From: Seohaeicola_A nanhaiensis | GTDB taxonomy: Bacteria > Pseudomonadota > Alphaproteobacteria > Rhodobacterales > Rhodobacteraceae | Direction: 5' to 3' | Assembly: GCF_042654245.1 (NCBI RefSeq) | Contig: NZ_JBHSGI010000005.1 | Span: 372,001 to 436,000 of the forward strand | DNA: 64,000 nt | Shown here: positions 1-8,027 of the stretch, piece by piece | Position numbering within the stretch: position 1 is the stretch's first letter | Layout of the letters: each line of letters starts with the position of its first letter | Notes under the pieces: model-generated | Databases searched by the model: none | What the model was told of the DNA's origin: nothing | The model's input: only the letters and a program-made list of their open reading frames with translations | Program-made: the position numbers and the translations under genes

Positions 1-297
1 CCGCGCCTCGGCATCCGCCTCGCCGAAGGCCAGCAGATGCAGCCCGGCCCGCCGCGCCAGCGTGGCGCGGAACTCGCGCCCCAGCTCAGTATCGGCGGTA
101 TGCAGCAGCAGCTCCAGATACCCCTCCTCCAGCATCACGCAGATATTGCCGGTGCCCGTCGGCTTGCGCCCGCCGGTCTCGGGGTCGGGCACGGATTGCA
201 CCGATACCGGCGTGACGGCAAAGCCCAGCGCCTCCAGCGCCCGCCGCGCCGCCGGCTCGTCGGCAATGAAATGCCCGGTATGGTCGAGAACCGTCAT
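1..297 (-). CDS. VOC/glyoxalase-like domain protein, 3' end outside the window
   Basis: Only the N-terminal 99 codons are present; the gene runs off the left edge. The protein begins MTVLDHTGHFIAD and continues with a predicted strand-helix pattern (LDHTGHFIADEPAARRALEALGF) typical of glyoxalase-like VOC proteins that open with a metal-binding histidine near the N terminus. The ATG overlaps the ribokinase stop codon in an ATGA arrangement, so it is translationally coupled to that gene and is the last visible gene of the ribokinase operon. Known VOC-fold proteins include dioxygenases, isomerases and resistance proteins, so substrate cannot be stated. Seen: start, overlap, N-terminal motif. Inferred: family. 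Confidence 0.7.
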   Translation of the reverse strand, partial: MTVLDHTGHFIADEPAARRALEALGFAVTPVSVQSVPDPETGGRKPTGTGNICVMLEEGYLELLLHTADTELGREFRATLARRAGLHLLAFGEADAEAR

Positions 298-1214
298 GTC
301 CGCGCCAGCAGCGTGTCGATTTCGCCCCGCGACGGCATCGAGGGCGCGGTGCCGGGCCGCGTCACCGAAATCCCCGCCGCCGCGCAGCCAAAGCGCACCG
401 CCGCCACCGGATCCTCGCCTCGCGCCAGCGCCGCCGCGAAGGCGCCGTTGAAGGCATCCCCCGCGCCCGTCGTCTCGACCACCGACCCCGCGTTGAAGGC
501 CGGCACATGGACCGAGCGCCCGGCGTCGCGATACAGCGCGCCATGTTCGCCCAGCGTGATGATCGCCGCGCCCACGCCCCGGTCCAGGAACGCCCCCGCC
601 GCGCGCTCGGCGTCGCGCACCGATTTCACCGCGATCCCGGTGATCCCCTCGGCCTCGGATTCGTTCGGCGTGACATAGTCGCACAATGCCAGCATCTCGG
701 GAGGGATCGCCGCCGCCGGCGCCGGGTTCAGGATCGTCCGCGCCCCCCCGGCCCGCGCGATCTCCAGAGCCCGCTGCGCCGCCGGCATCGGTTGTTCCAG
801 CTGGGTGATGAAGACCGACGCCCCGCCGATCAGCTCCGCCCGCGCCTCCACGTCCTGCACCGAAATCCGCCCCGCCGCCCCGGGCGAGATGATGATCGCA
901 TTGTTCCCCGTCGCCGCCTCGATGAAGATATAGGCCGCGCCGGTATAGCTCTCGGCATCCTCGGTGATCTCGGGCACTACCCCGGCCTTCTCCCAGGTCG
1001 CCCGCGCCATGTCGGCAAAGGGATCGCGCCCGAGGCGCGAGATGAAATGCACCTCGCCCCCCGCCATCGCCGCCGCAACCGCCTGGTTCGACCCCTTGCC
1101 ACCGGGCCCTAGGGCAAAGCTCTTGCCCAGAATGGTCTCTCCCATCCTCGGCTGGCGCTCGGCGCGATAGGCGGTATCGGCGACAAAGACGCCAAGGATC
1201 ACGATCTTGGACAT
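294..1214 (-). CDS. rbsK: Ribokinase (PfkB family)
   Basis: 306-residue cytoplasmic sugar kinase expected to phosphorylate ribose or a related pentose with ATP. The N-terminal PfkB signature GGKGSNQA is at residues 38-45 and the C-terminal signature ETTGAGDAFNG, with the catalytic base Asp253, is at 247-257; the nucleotide-site motif TPNESEAEG is at 182-190. Length is normal for RbsK (about 300-310). It follows the FucU-type mutarotase by 12 nt and overlaps the downstream VOC gene by 4 nt, so ATPase, SGNH hydrolase, mutarotase, kinase and VOC protein form one tight minus-strand operon. The mutarotase plus kinase pairing supports intracellular processing of a free pentose or deoxyhexose delivered by the adjacent ABC system. 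Ribose specificity is an inference. Confidence 0.88.
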   Translation of the reverse strand: MSKIVILGVFVADTAYRAERQPRMGETILGKSFALGPGGKGSNQAVAAAMAGGEVHFISRLGRDPFADMARATWEKAGVVPEITEDAESYTGAAYIFIEAATGNNAIIISPGAAGRISVQDVEARAELIGGASVFITQLEQPMPAAQRALEIARAGGARTILNPAPAAAIPPEMLALCDYVTPNESEAEGITGIAVKSVRDAERAAGAFLDRGVGAAIITLGEHGALYRDAGRSVHVPAFNAGSVVETTGAGDAFNGAFAAALARGEDPVAAVRFGCAAAGISVTRPGTAPSMPSRGEIDTLLART

Positions 1215-1226
1215 GGAACCTCCTGC

Positions 1227-1682
1227 TCAGGCGTCCGGCGGGATCACACCCTTCCGAAGGATGAAACAGCCGTAGAATCGCCGCTCCCCCGTCTGGATCA
1301 CGGCATAGGCCGCGCGGGCCTGATCGTAAAAGGCAAACCGCTCGATTCCCACCATCGGGCGCGGCCTGCCCTCGGCCCGGTCGATCGCCGCCTGCACCTC
1401 GGCCTGCACCGGCGGCACCGTCGCGGGTTCGCCCACGATCTCCATCCGCCCGGCGAAATCCTCGACGAAGGTATCGAGCGGCAGCACCGACAGCACCGCC
1501 TCCACCGCCTCGGCGGCGGTAAGATTGTCCATCCGCAACAGCTTGCCCAGCACGGTCGCGCGCGCCACCTGATCGGAGGGAAAATTGGTGTCCGCGATCA
1601 CCAGCGCGTCGCCATGGCCCATCGCCCGTAGGGCAAACAGCACCTCCGCGTTCAGCCGCGGATCAAGTCCCTTCAGCATCAT
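1227..1682 (-). CDS. RbsD/FucU family sugar mutarotase
   Basis: 151 residues, the usual size for RbsD/FucU. These proteins interconvert anomers of free sugars (ribopyranose/ribofuranose or alpha/beta-L-fucose) so that the next enzyme can act. Visible family features are the N-terminal LKGLDPRLNAEVLFALRAMGHGD, containing the conserved His, followed by the VIADTNFP segment; the HGD...ADTNFP combination resembles FucU more than RbsD. Two ATG codons stand in tandem (1682 and 1679); the first overlaps the upstream SGNH hydrolase stop as ATGATGA, implying translational coupling. It lies immediately before ribokinase. Which sugar it handles cannot be told from sequence alone. Confidence 0.85.
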   Translation of the reverse strand: MMLKGLDPRLNAEVLFALRAMGHGDALVIADTNFPSDQVARATVLGKLLRMDNLTAAEAVEAVLSVLPLDTFVEDFAGRMEIVGEPATVPPVQAEVQAAIDRAEGRPRPMVGIERFAFYDQARAAYAVIQTGERRFYGCFILRKGVIPPDA

Positions 1683-2326
1683 TCCCCTCCGAACATCTCG
1701 CCGATCTTCCCCGCCACCGCCGCCGCAAGGCTGGCGTGTTCGCCCGCCTCCCAATGCACCCCGTCGATGGGCGACACCTTCGCATGTCCCCCCGCATCGA
1801 GAAAACCCGCCCCCCGCGCGCGGGCGACGGCCTCGAACTCCGCCGCCAGCCGCCGCGATTTCTCGGCCCCGCCGCGATACATCTCGGCAAGGCACCCCGC
1901 CTCGCTGACCGGCGGCGGCGCGATCAGCAGCATCCGCGGCGCTCCGAATCCGGGTCCGCATTCGCTGGCCGCGATCACCCGCAGCAGCTTGTCCGCCCCG
2001 CGCCCGATCTCATAAGGGCTCATGCCAAAGGACCATTTCACATCGTTGGTCCCCAGCATGACAATCACCAGATCCAGCGGTTTGTGACTGTGCAGCAGCC
2101 CCGGCAGCGCCCGCAGCCCGTTGCGCATCGCGCCCTCGACCGGATCGTCGCGCAGCGTGGTGCGCCCGCCCAGCCCCTCTTCCACCACATGCCAGCCATA
2201 GCCCAGCAGCCCCGCCAGCACGCCCGGCCAGCGCTGATCGCGGCCATAGCGCGGATTGGGTCCGAAATCCCGCATCGGCGGCGAGCCGTGGGTATTGCTG
2301 TCGCCAAAGCACATGACAGTCTTCAA
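1679..2326 (-). CDS. SGNH/GDSL-family hydrolase (arylesterase-like)
   Basis: 215 residues from the TTG start chosen here. Block I is CFGDSNTHG with the nucleophilic Ser at residue 10, block III is LGTNDVKW, and block V is DGVHWEAGEH providing the Asp/His pair. There is no signal peptide, so it should act in the cytoplasm, for example removing acyl groups from a transported sugar. The TTG overlaps the ATPase stop codon (TTGA) and an AAGAGG sequence sits 9 nt upstream; an ATG 12 nt further in is the alternative start. Its position inside the sugar operon suggests deacylation of an esterified carbohydrate, which is an inference. Confidence 0.82.
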   Translation of the reverse strand: MKTVMCFGDSNTHGSPPMRDFGPNPRYGRDQRWPGVLAGLLGYGWHVVEEGLGGRTTLRDDPVEGAMRNGLRALPGLLHSHKPLDLVIVMLGTNDVKWSFGMSPYEIGRGADKLLRVIAASECGPGFGAPRMLLIAPPPVSEAGCLAEMYRGGAEKSRRLAAEFEAVARARGAGFLDAGGHAKVSPIDGVHWEAGEHASLAAAVAGKIGEMFGGE

Positions 2327-3372
2327 GTCGTAATCCTCTTGCGGCTCTCGGCATCGAACAGATGCAGCTGCCCCGCCTCCGGCATCAGATGCACCGCCTG
2401 CCCCGGCCGCACGTCGGGGCGCTCGCGCACCACCGCGACCACCTCGCGCGCGCCGTGCCGGGCCACCACATGGGTCTCCGACCCGGTCGGCTCGACCACC
2501 GCCACCGTCGCCGCAAGGCCGCTGTCGGCCAGCCGCAGATGCTCGGGCCGCACACCGCAAACCACCGGCCGTCCCTCGGCCAGATCCGCCGCCACCGGAA
2601 AGGCAACGCCGCCGATCTCCACGCCGCCCCCGCGCGCCACGCCGTCGAAGAGGTTCATCGCGGGCGAGCCGATGAAGCTTGCCACGAAGGTATTGGCCGG
2701 GCGGTCATACAGCTCCAGCGGCGCGCCGACCTGCTCGATCCTGCCGCCCTGCATGACGACGATGCGGTCCGCCATGGTCATCGCCTCGATCTGGTCGTGG
2801 GTCACATAGATCGTCGTCGCCTTCAGCCGCTGATGCAGCTCGCGGATCTCGGTGCGCATCTGCACCCGCAGCTTGGCATCGAGGTTGCTCAGCGGCTCGT
2901 CGAACAGGAACACCTGCGGATCGCGCACGATGGCCCGCCCCATCGCCACCCTTTGCCGCTGCCCGCCCGACAGCGCGCGCGGATACCGGTCGAGATAGGG
3001 CGTCAGCCCCAGAACCTCGGCCGCGCGCTCCACCCGCTCGCGGATTTCGGCCTTGTCCATGCCGCGCATCCGCAGCGCAAAGGCCATGTTCGCGGCAACC
3101 GTCTTGTGCGGATACAGCGCGTAGTTCTGGAACACCATCGCGATGTCACGCTGCGCCGGCGGCAGGTTGTTCACGACCCGCCCCCCGATCGCCACCCTGC
3201 CCGAGCTGATCCCCTCCAGCCCCGCGATCATCCGCAGCAGCGTGGACTTGCCACAGCCCGACGGACCGACCAGCACGACGAATTCCCCATCCGCGATATC
3301 CAGATCCAGCCCGTGCAGAACCTCGACCGCCCCATAGGCCTTGCGCAGTTCCCTGATCGTGACTTCCGCCAT
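2323..3372 (-). CDS. Sugar ABC transporter ATP-binding protein, UgpC/MsmK type
   Basis: 349-residue ATPase that energises a carbohydrate importer at the inner membrane. Walker A GPSGCGKST is at residues 36-44, Q-loop VFQNYALYP near 80-88, signature LSGGQRQRVAMGRA at 134-147, and Walker B VFLFDEP at 154-160. The C-terminal third (about 235-349) is the TOBE/OB-fold regulatory region typical of MalK/UgpC proteins, so length fits the family. It is the first gene of the minus-strand operon and diverges from the binding-protein gene at 3582; the permeases that it should serve are at 5884-7907. Ligand unknown. Confidence 0.93.
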   Translation of the reverse strand: MAEVTIRELRKAYGAVEVLHGLDLDIADGEFVVLVGPSGCGKSTLLRMIAGLEGISSGRVAIGGRVVNNLPPAQRDIAMVFQNYALYPHKTVAANMAFALRMRGMDKAEIRERVERAAEVLGLTPYLDRYPRALSGGQRQRVAMGRAIVRDPQVFLFDEPLSNLDAKLRVQMRTEIRELHQRLKATTIYVTHDQIEAMTMADRIVVMQGGRIEQVGAPLELYDRPANTFVASFIGSPAMNLFDGVARGGGVEIGGVAFPVAADLAEGRPVVCGVRPEHLRLADSGLAATVAVVEPTGSETHVVARHGAREVVAVVRERPDVRPGQAVHLMPEAGQLHLFDAESRKRITT

Positions 3373-3426
3373 CCCGCGCCTCCCCCTGTAACGAGTATCC
3401 GATCCGCCAGCCCCGCCGCAACATTC

Positions 3427-3455
3427 TTGACAGGTTCAGGGTTCGTTGGGATGCT
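3427..3455 (+). promoter_or_regulatory. Candidate sigma-70-type promoter for the sugar-binding protein gene
   Basis: A perfect -35 hexamer TTGACA (3427-3432) is followed after 17 nt by GATGCT (3450-3455), a weak -10. It lies in the 209-bp divergent region between the ATPase and the binding-protein gene and would give a leader of roughly 120 nt. The -35 match is strong, the -10 poor, so an activator may be needed. No clear dyad operator was recognised here. Confidence 0.35.
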
Positions 3456-3581
3456 TTCCGGGTGCCCGCACCTCCGGGACCGAACGGCAAAGTACCGGGC
3501 GGCCCGACGACACAGGGGCACAGGAAGGCGCCCTCGCGGCCCTCGCGACACGGCGCGCAACCAATTTGGGAGGATTGGTCC

Positions 3582-5216
3582 GTGAAAGTCGAACTCTACA
3601 ACCATATCGTGCGCCAGCAGATGAACCGGCGCAAACTGCTGCAGGGCGCGGCCAGCGTCGGCGCCCTTGCCGCGGTCGGCGCGCTTGGCGCCCGTCCGGC
3701 CGGTGCCGCCGCCCATGGCGACGTGCGTGCCCAGATCCTCAAGATCCCCGGCGTCGGCATGGGCTCGCCCACCGATGCCGACTGGCAGAAGGTCGGCGAA
3801 CTGTGCCTCGGCCCAACGATGGAGCGGGTGCAGAAGGGCGAATTCGAAGGCGTCGAGCTGACCTTCATGGGCCTCAACAACCAGAACCTGCACAACTTCC
3901 TGTTCCGCGGCTTCCTCAAACCCTGGGAGGCCTACACCGGCGCCAAGATCAACTGGATCGACCTCGCCCAGGCCGACTACAATCCGCGCCTGCAACAGGC
4001 CATCGCCACCGGCACCGTCGATTTCGACATCATCGAGATGGGCGCCCCCTTTGAGGGCGACACCGCCGGCAAGGGTCTGCTGGACGAGATGCCCGACTGG
4101 GTGAAAGAGCAGATCGAGGCCGACGACCTTGTCGGCTACCTGCAACCGCCCGTCGGCACCTGGGACGGCAAGACCTACCGCGTCACCATCGACGGCGACT
4201 GCCACACCTTCGCCTATCGCAAGGACTACTTCGGCGACGGCGGCATCGGCGGGGCCGAACCGCCGACCACCTGGGAAAAGGTCAACGAGGTCTCCAAGGC
4301 GCTGGTCGGCCAGACCGACCCGCTCACCGGACTCGAGGCGCATGGCTTCCTCGATCCGCTGAAAGGCTGGGGCGGCTTCGGCTTCTACTTCCTCGAAGAC
4401 CGCGCCACGGCTTACGTCAAGCACCCAGACGATCCGGCCTGGCTGTTCGACCCGGACACGATGAAGCCCCGCGTCAACAATCCGGGCTGGGTGCAGGCGA
4501 TCCAGGACGTGATGGACCTGATCAAGGCCAACGCCTATCCCGCCGACCAGATCAACGCCGACCCCGGCACCACCGCCTTCCAGCAGTTCCTGGCCGGCAC
4601 CGGCTCGATGATCTGCTGGTGGGGCGACGTGGGCTCCTCGGCGCGCACCTCCGATACCTCGGTCGTCGGCGACGTGGTCGGCTTCTCGATCAACCCGGGG
4701 GCCTCCCGCGTCTACAACCACAAGGCCGGCGCCTGGGAGGAGAAAGAGAACTTCGCCCCCAACATGGCCTACCTCGGCTGGGGCGTCTACGTCACCAACC
4801 GCGTCTCGGGCGACGAGAAAAAGCGCAAGGCGGCGTGGAGCGCGGCGGCGCATCTGGGCGGCAAGGACATCTCGCTCTGGATGTCGGCCTATCCCTCGGG
4901 CTTCCAGCCCTACCGCAACTCGCACTTCAACTACGAGGAATGGGAGGCGGCGGGCTACGACCGCGCCTATATCGAGGACTATCTCGGCTCGAACCTCGAC
5001 AGCTACAACCACCCCAACGCCGCCATCGAGCCGCGCATCCCCGGCATCTTCCAATACTACTCGGTCGCCGAGGACGAACTCGCCAAGGGCTTCGCGGGGC
5101 AATACGCCTCCGCACAAGAAACGGCAGACGCCATCGCCGCGGCCTGGGAGAAGATCACCGACCAGATCGGGCGGGACAGTCAGATCAAGCTCTACAAGGC
5201 GTCGCTGGGGATGTGA
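3582..5216 (+). CDS. Extracellular sugar-binding protein of ABC importer (SBP family 1), Tat-exported
   Basis: 544 residues from the GTG at 3582, chosen because GGGAGGA lies 7 nt upstream; codons further upstream lack a ribosome site. The N terminus contains the twin-arginine motif NRRKLLQG followed by an Ala/Gly-rich hydrophobic stretch ending in ARPAGAAAHG, so the folded protein is probably exported by Tat to the periplasm. The body is a MalE-like family 1 binding protein (YFGDGGIGGAEPPTTWEKV; FLAGTGSMICWWGDVG). It is longer than typical MalE-type proteins. A strong terminator follows directly, separating it from its permeases, which lie beyond a ParDE pair on the other strand. Ligand unknown; the linked ribokinase, mutarotase and FGGY kinase suggest a monosaccharide or polyol. 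Confidence 0.9.
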   Translation: MKVELYNHIVRQQMNRRKLLQGAASVGALAAVGALGARPAGAAAHGDVRAQILKIPGVGMGSPTDADWQKVGELCLGPTMERVQKGEFEGVELTFMGLNNQNLHNFLFRGFLKPWEAYTGAKINWIDLAQADYNPRLQQAIATGTVDFDIIEMGAPFEGDTAGKGLLDEMPDWVKEQIEADDLVGYLQPPVGTWDGKTYRVTIDGDCHTFAYRKDYFGDGGIGGAEPPTTWEKVNEVSKALVGQTDPLTGLEAHGFLDPLKGWGGFGFYFLEDRATAYVKHPDDPAWLFDPDTMKPRVNNPGWVQAIQDVMDLIKANAYPADQINADPGTTAFQQFLAGTGSMICWWGDVGSSARTSDTSVVGDVVGFSINPGASRVYNHKAGAWEEKENFAPNMAYLGWGVYVTNRVSGDEKKRKAAWSAAAHLGGKDISLWMSAYPSGFQPYRNSHFNYEEWEAAGYDRAYIEDYLGSNLDSYNHPNAAIEPRIPGIFQYYSVAEDELAKGFAGQYASAQETADAIAAAWEKITDQIGRDSQIKLYKASLGM

Positions 5217-5228
5217 CGATGCAGGACA

Positions 5229-5252
5229 GGGCCGCCCCGGGGCGGCCCTTTT
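5229..5252 (+). terminator. Rho-independent terminator after the sugar-binding protein gene
   Basis: A 20-bp perfect palindrome, GGGCCGCCCC (5229-5238) paired with GGGGCGGCCC (5239-5248), is followed by TTTT. It starts 13 nt after the stop codon. It should end most transcripts of the binding-protein gene, giving this subunit its own expression level, and overlaps the end of the opposing parE gene by one base. Confidence 0.8.
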
Positions 5253-5557
5253 CATTCACTCAGGGCCGCCATCCAATCCTGCCGCAAATGCAGCACCCGC
5301 AGGATCTCGATGCCGGGATTGAGATCGCGATAAACGATCAAATGCGCCTTGAAGCGATGGACGCGGACCGGCGGGCGGATCTCGCTGCGCAAAACACCCA
5401 GTTCGGGGAAATCCGCAAGCAGGCCAAAGACCCTGTCCAGTTCGGTAACATAGGCAGCGGCCCGAGGGGGAGACCATCTTTCACGCGTGAATTGCCAGAT
5501 ATCCTGGATTTCGGCCCGCGCGCGATTGCTGATACGAAACCCGCTGTCAGACACCAT
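5252..5557 (-). CDS. parE: ParE/RelE-superfamily toxin
   Basis: 101 residues from ATG 5557 (GTG at 5554 is an alternative), normal for ParE. The sequence shows the RelE/ParE fold pattern: an N-terminal SNRARAEIQDIWQFTRERW helix region, then LDRVFGLLADFPELGVLRSEIRP and the C-terminal strand HLIVYRDLNPGIEILRVLHLRQDW, a close match to the usual ParE ending (IFYR..G..I.RVLH.RQD). Known ParE proteins poison DNA gyrase; RelE proteins cleave mRNA. The ending and the ParD partner favour ParE. It overlaps the antitoxin gene by 11 nt, so it depends on antitoxin translation. Confidence 0.88.
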   Translation of the reverse strand: MVSDSGFRISNRARAEIQDIWQFTRERWSPPRAAAYVTELDRVFGLLADFPELGVLRSEIRPPVRVHRFKAHLIVYRDLNPGIEILRVLHLRQDWMAALSE

Positions 5558-5789
5558 GTTTGGCGTGCATCTCTTGCAGGAATTCGTCCAGGTTCCAGGG
5601 TTTGCCCGGGCCGCTGGCCAACCCCTCGTCAACCGCCGCCTGCAGTTCTGCTATCGCCTGCCGGCGTTCCCGGTCCCGCCGGATCAGGTCGCGCACATAG
5701 TCGCTGGAGTTGGCATAATCGCCCTCTGCCGACTGCGCCTCGACCCATTCCTTCATCTCGTCCGGCAGGGATACGTTCATCGTCGCCAT
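5547..5789 (-). CDS. parD: ParD-family antitoxin (ribbon-helix-helix)
   Basis: 80 residues from ATG 5789, chosen because GGAGG is 7 nt upstream; an in-frame ATG at 5801 lacks this spacing. The N terminus MATMNVSLPDEMKEWVEAQ is the classic ribbon-helix-helix strand and helix, followed by YANSSDYVRDLIRRDRERR, the second helix with the conserved SEYVRDLIR-like motif. The acidic C-terminal half (WNLDEFLQEM) is expected to wrap the toxin. The dimer should bind the dyad in its own promoter (5818-5834). The pair is transcribed against the surrounding sugar-transport genes. Confidence 0.9.
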   Translation of the reverse strand: MATMNVSLPDEMKEWVEAQSAEGDYANSSDYVRDLIRRDRERRQAIAELQAAVDEGLASGPGKPWNLDEFLQEMHAKHGV

Positions 5790-5812
5790 GGCAGCCTCCA
5801 TCGTTCCTCACC

Positions 5813-5841
5813 AATCTATGGCAAAGCTTGCCATCCAACAA
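5813..5841 (-). promoter_or_regulatory. parDE promoter with operator dyad in the spacer
   Basis: Reading the minus strand, TTGTTG (5841-5836) and TAGATT (5818-5813) are separated by exactly 17 nt. That spacer is almost filled by the perfect dyad ATGGCAA-AGC-TTGCCAT (5818-5834). A repressor bound there would block RNA polymerase, as expected for autoregulation by a ParD dimer or ParDE complex. Seen: hexamers, spacing and dyad. Inferred: protein bound. Confidence 0.6.
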
Positions 5842-5883
5842 GCCCGCTTCCCAGATGCCTGAACCCATGGTTAACCTTACGTC

Positions 5884-6990
5884 ATGACCAGCGAGTCCGA
5901 CTTCCTGCACGTCGTCACCGCCGATGACATCTCGGCCCGGCGCAAGACGTTCGGGCGCGCGATCGTCTGGGGATCGGCCGCCATCTTCGCCGGCGTGACC
6001 GTCGCGCAAGTCCTCCAGCAGGCCGGCTCAGCGGACTTCGGCTTCCGCACCTGGCGGCCGACGCTCTACACCTACCTGCTCTGGGCCGCCTGCCTCTGCT
6101 GGGCGCAGGTGCTGCTCTATGGCGAGCGCGGCAAGCGGGTGCTCTTCGTGCTGCCCGCCGTGCTCTTCGTCGTCTCGATGGTGGTCTTCCCGCTGATCTT
6201 CGCGCTCGGCATCGCGTTCTCCAGCTGGAACCTGAGTTCCCCCGACGGCCGCCAGTTCAATGGTCTCGACAACCTGCGCCAGATGTGGGCCGATCCGTTC
6301 TACTGGAACGCCCTGCGCAACATGGTCTGGTACACCCTTGCCATCGCCGTCGAATACGCCATCGCCTTCGGCCTCGCCCTGCTGCTCAATGCCCAGATCC
6401 GCGCCCGCAAGTTCTTCCGCGTCGCTTTCCTGATGCCGCTGATGCTCTCGCCGGTCGCGGTCAGCTGGATGATCGGCAAGTCGATGATGGAGATCCGCTT
6501 CGGCCCCATCGCCCGCCTCGCCCGCGAACTCGGCTGGTCCAGCCCGTCCTTCTTCGGCTCGCCCGAGATCGCACGGGCGACGATCATGATCATGGACGCC
6601 TGGACCTTCATCCCCTTCATGATGATCATGATCTTGGCCGGCCTGCAGGCCATCCCGCGCGAACTGCACGAGGCGGCCGAGGTCGACGGCGGCTCGCCCT
6701 GGCGCCGCTTCTGGGAAATCACCTTCCCCCTGATGCTGCCGGTCTCGATCACCGCGATCCTGATCCGGATCATCTTCAAGCTGAAGCTGGCCGATATCAT
6801 CATCAACGTCACCTCGGGTGGCCCCGGAGGCGCGACCGACAGCGTCACCAGCTTCATCTTCCGCGAATACCGCGACCGCTCGAACGTCGGCTATGGCACG
6901 CTGCTGGCCATCGTCTACCTGGTGCTGATCGTCATTGCGATGACGGTCCTGATGAAACTCGCCGACCGCTGGATGAGGCCGCGCTACTGA
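5884..6990 (+). CDS. Sugar ABC transporter permease (MalF/UgpA type)
   Basis: 368 residues, inner-membrane subunit of the carbohydrate importer. After an N-terminal cytoplasmic segment there are hydrophobic helices around residues 23-45 and 55-75, then the core (VLFVLPAVLFVVSMVVFPLIFALGIAF and later segments). The EAA loop that docks the ATPase is EAAEVDGGSPWRRFWEITFPLM near residues 262-283. Two extra N-terminal helices make it longer than minimal MalG-like permeases, as in MalF. Its ATG has no strong Shine-Dalgarno sequence and lies 94 bp beyond the parD start, so expression is either by read-through past the terminator at 5229 or from a weak local promoter. It overlaps the next permease by one base. 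Confidence 0.92.
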   Translation: MTSESDFLHVVTADDISARRKTFGRAIVWGSAAIFAGVTVAQVLQQAGSADFGFRTWRPTLYTYLLWAACLCWAQVLLYGERGKRVLFVLPAVLFVVSMVVFPLIFALGIAFSSWNLSSPDGRQFNGLDNLRQMWADPFYWNALRNMVWYTLAIAVEYAIAFGLALLLNAQIRARKFFRVAFLMPLMLSPVAVSWMIGKSMMEIRFGPIARLARELGWSSPSFFGSPEIARATIMIMDAWTFIPFMMIMILAGLQAIPRELHEAAEVDGGSPWRRFWEITFPLMLPVSITAILIRIIFKLKLADIIINVTSGGPGGATDSVTSFIFREYRDRSNVGYGTLLAIVYLVLIVIAMTVLMKLADRWMRPRY

Positions 6991-7907
6991 TGGCCGAACA
7001 GATCTTCCACGACCACCCCGCCGACCGCGCCTTTCGCCCCGCCAAGGTGCTGAGCCGCGTCGCGATCTATGCCATCCTGATCCTCTGGGCGGTGATCTGC
7101 CTCTTCCCGATCTACTGGACCATCACCACCACCTTCAAGGCCGCGCCCGACGTGATGCAGGGCCACATGGTGCCCTGGTGGGATTATGCGCCCAAGATGC
7201 TCGGCCTGCGCTCCATCGGCCTCTCACCCGAAACGATCTTCGCCGAAAGCACGGTGCGCGAGGAATTCCTCAAACGGTTCTGGAATTCCACCGTCGTGGC
7301 GGTGTGCTCCTCGACACTGGCGGTTCTGCTCGGCAGTTCCGCCGCCTATGGCCTTTCGCGCTTCACCTACCGCTTCGGCTTCATGAAGAACGCCGATATC
7401 TCCTTCTTCTTCCTCTCCCAGCTGATCCTGCCCCCGGTGGTGCTCGCCCTGCCCTTCCTCGTGCTCTACAAGGCGCTCGGGCTGCTCGACACCCGGATCG
7501 GGCTGATCCTGCTCTATACGCTCACCGTGCTGCCCATCGTCATCTGGATCATGCGCGACCAGTTCAGCTCGATCCCGACCGAACTGGAAGAGGCCGCGCT
7601 GGTCGACGGCCTGTCGATCTGGGGCGCCTTCGTCACCATCATCCTGCCGATTGCCCTGCCCGGCATGGTGGCGGCCTTCATCCTCAGCCTCGTGCTCACC
7701 TGGAACGAATACTTCTTCGCCGCCCTGCTGACCTCGACCAACGCCAAGACCCTCCCGGTCATGGTCGCCAGCCAGACCGGCTCCCAGGGCATCTCCTGGT
7801 GGTCGATGGCCGCCCTCTCCTTCGCCGCCATCCTGCCGCTGATCGTGATCGGCATCGTGCTCGAGAAATACATTATCAAGGGCATGGCGGCGGGGGCAGT
7901 GAAATAG
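6990..7907 (+). CDS. Sugar ABC transporter permease (MalG/UgpE type)
   Basis: 305 residues, second membrane subunit of the importer. The ATG shares its A with the TGA of the preceding permease, so the two are coupled and likely made 1:1. The N-terminal helix is VAIYAILILWAVICLFPIYW, and the EAA loop is EEAALVDGLSIWGAFVTIILPIALPG near residues 197-222, with helices on both sides and a final SMAALSFAAILPLIVIGIVL. Length is somewhat above the usual 275-285 because of a 50-residue loop after the first helix. It is the last plus-strand gene of the transporter and is followed by a 120-bp stretch before the convergent FGGY kinase in which no clear terminator was seen. Confidence 0.92.
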   Translation: MAEQIFHDHPADRAFRPAKVLSRVAIYAILILWAVICLFPIYWTITTTFKAAPDVMQGHMVPWWDYAPKMLGLRSIGLSPETIFAESTVREEFLKRFWNSTVVAVCSSTLAVLLGSSAAYGLSRFTYRFGFMKNADISFFFLSQLILPPVVLALPFLVLYKALGLLDTRIGLILLYTLTVLPIVIWIMRDQFSSIPTELEEAALVDGLSIWGAFVTIILPIALPGMVAAFILSLVLTWNEYFFAALLTSTNAKTLPVMVASQTGSQGISWWSMAALSFAAILPLIVIGIVLEKYIIKGMAAGAVK

Positions 7908-8027
7908 GGTCTGATTGGTATCCCTCCCGGCTCGCCCGCCGGCGCTGCGCGCCCTGAGCAAGCCCGGACTGGCGCATCTTGAACCTTTCGGCTCCGGACG
8001 AAAAGGGGCAGCGCTGAAAGGTCGATA

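Noticed and set aside
3228..5255. A 675-codon frame opposite the sugar-binding protein gene
   Set aside because: Val/Gly/Asp/Arg-rich shadow; the plus strand has a ribosome site, Tat signal and binding-protein motifs.
7908..8027. Possible small RNA or terminator between the permease and the FGGY kinase
   Set aside because: No stem with T-run and no promoter-like sequence could be found.
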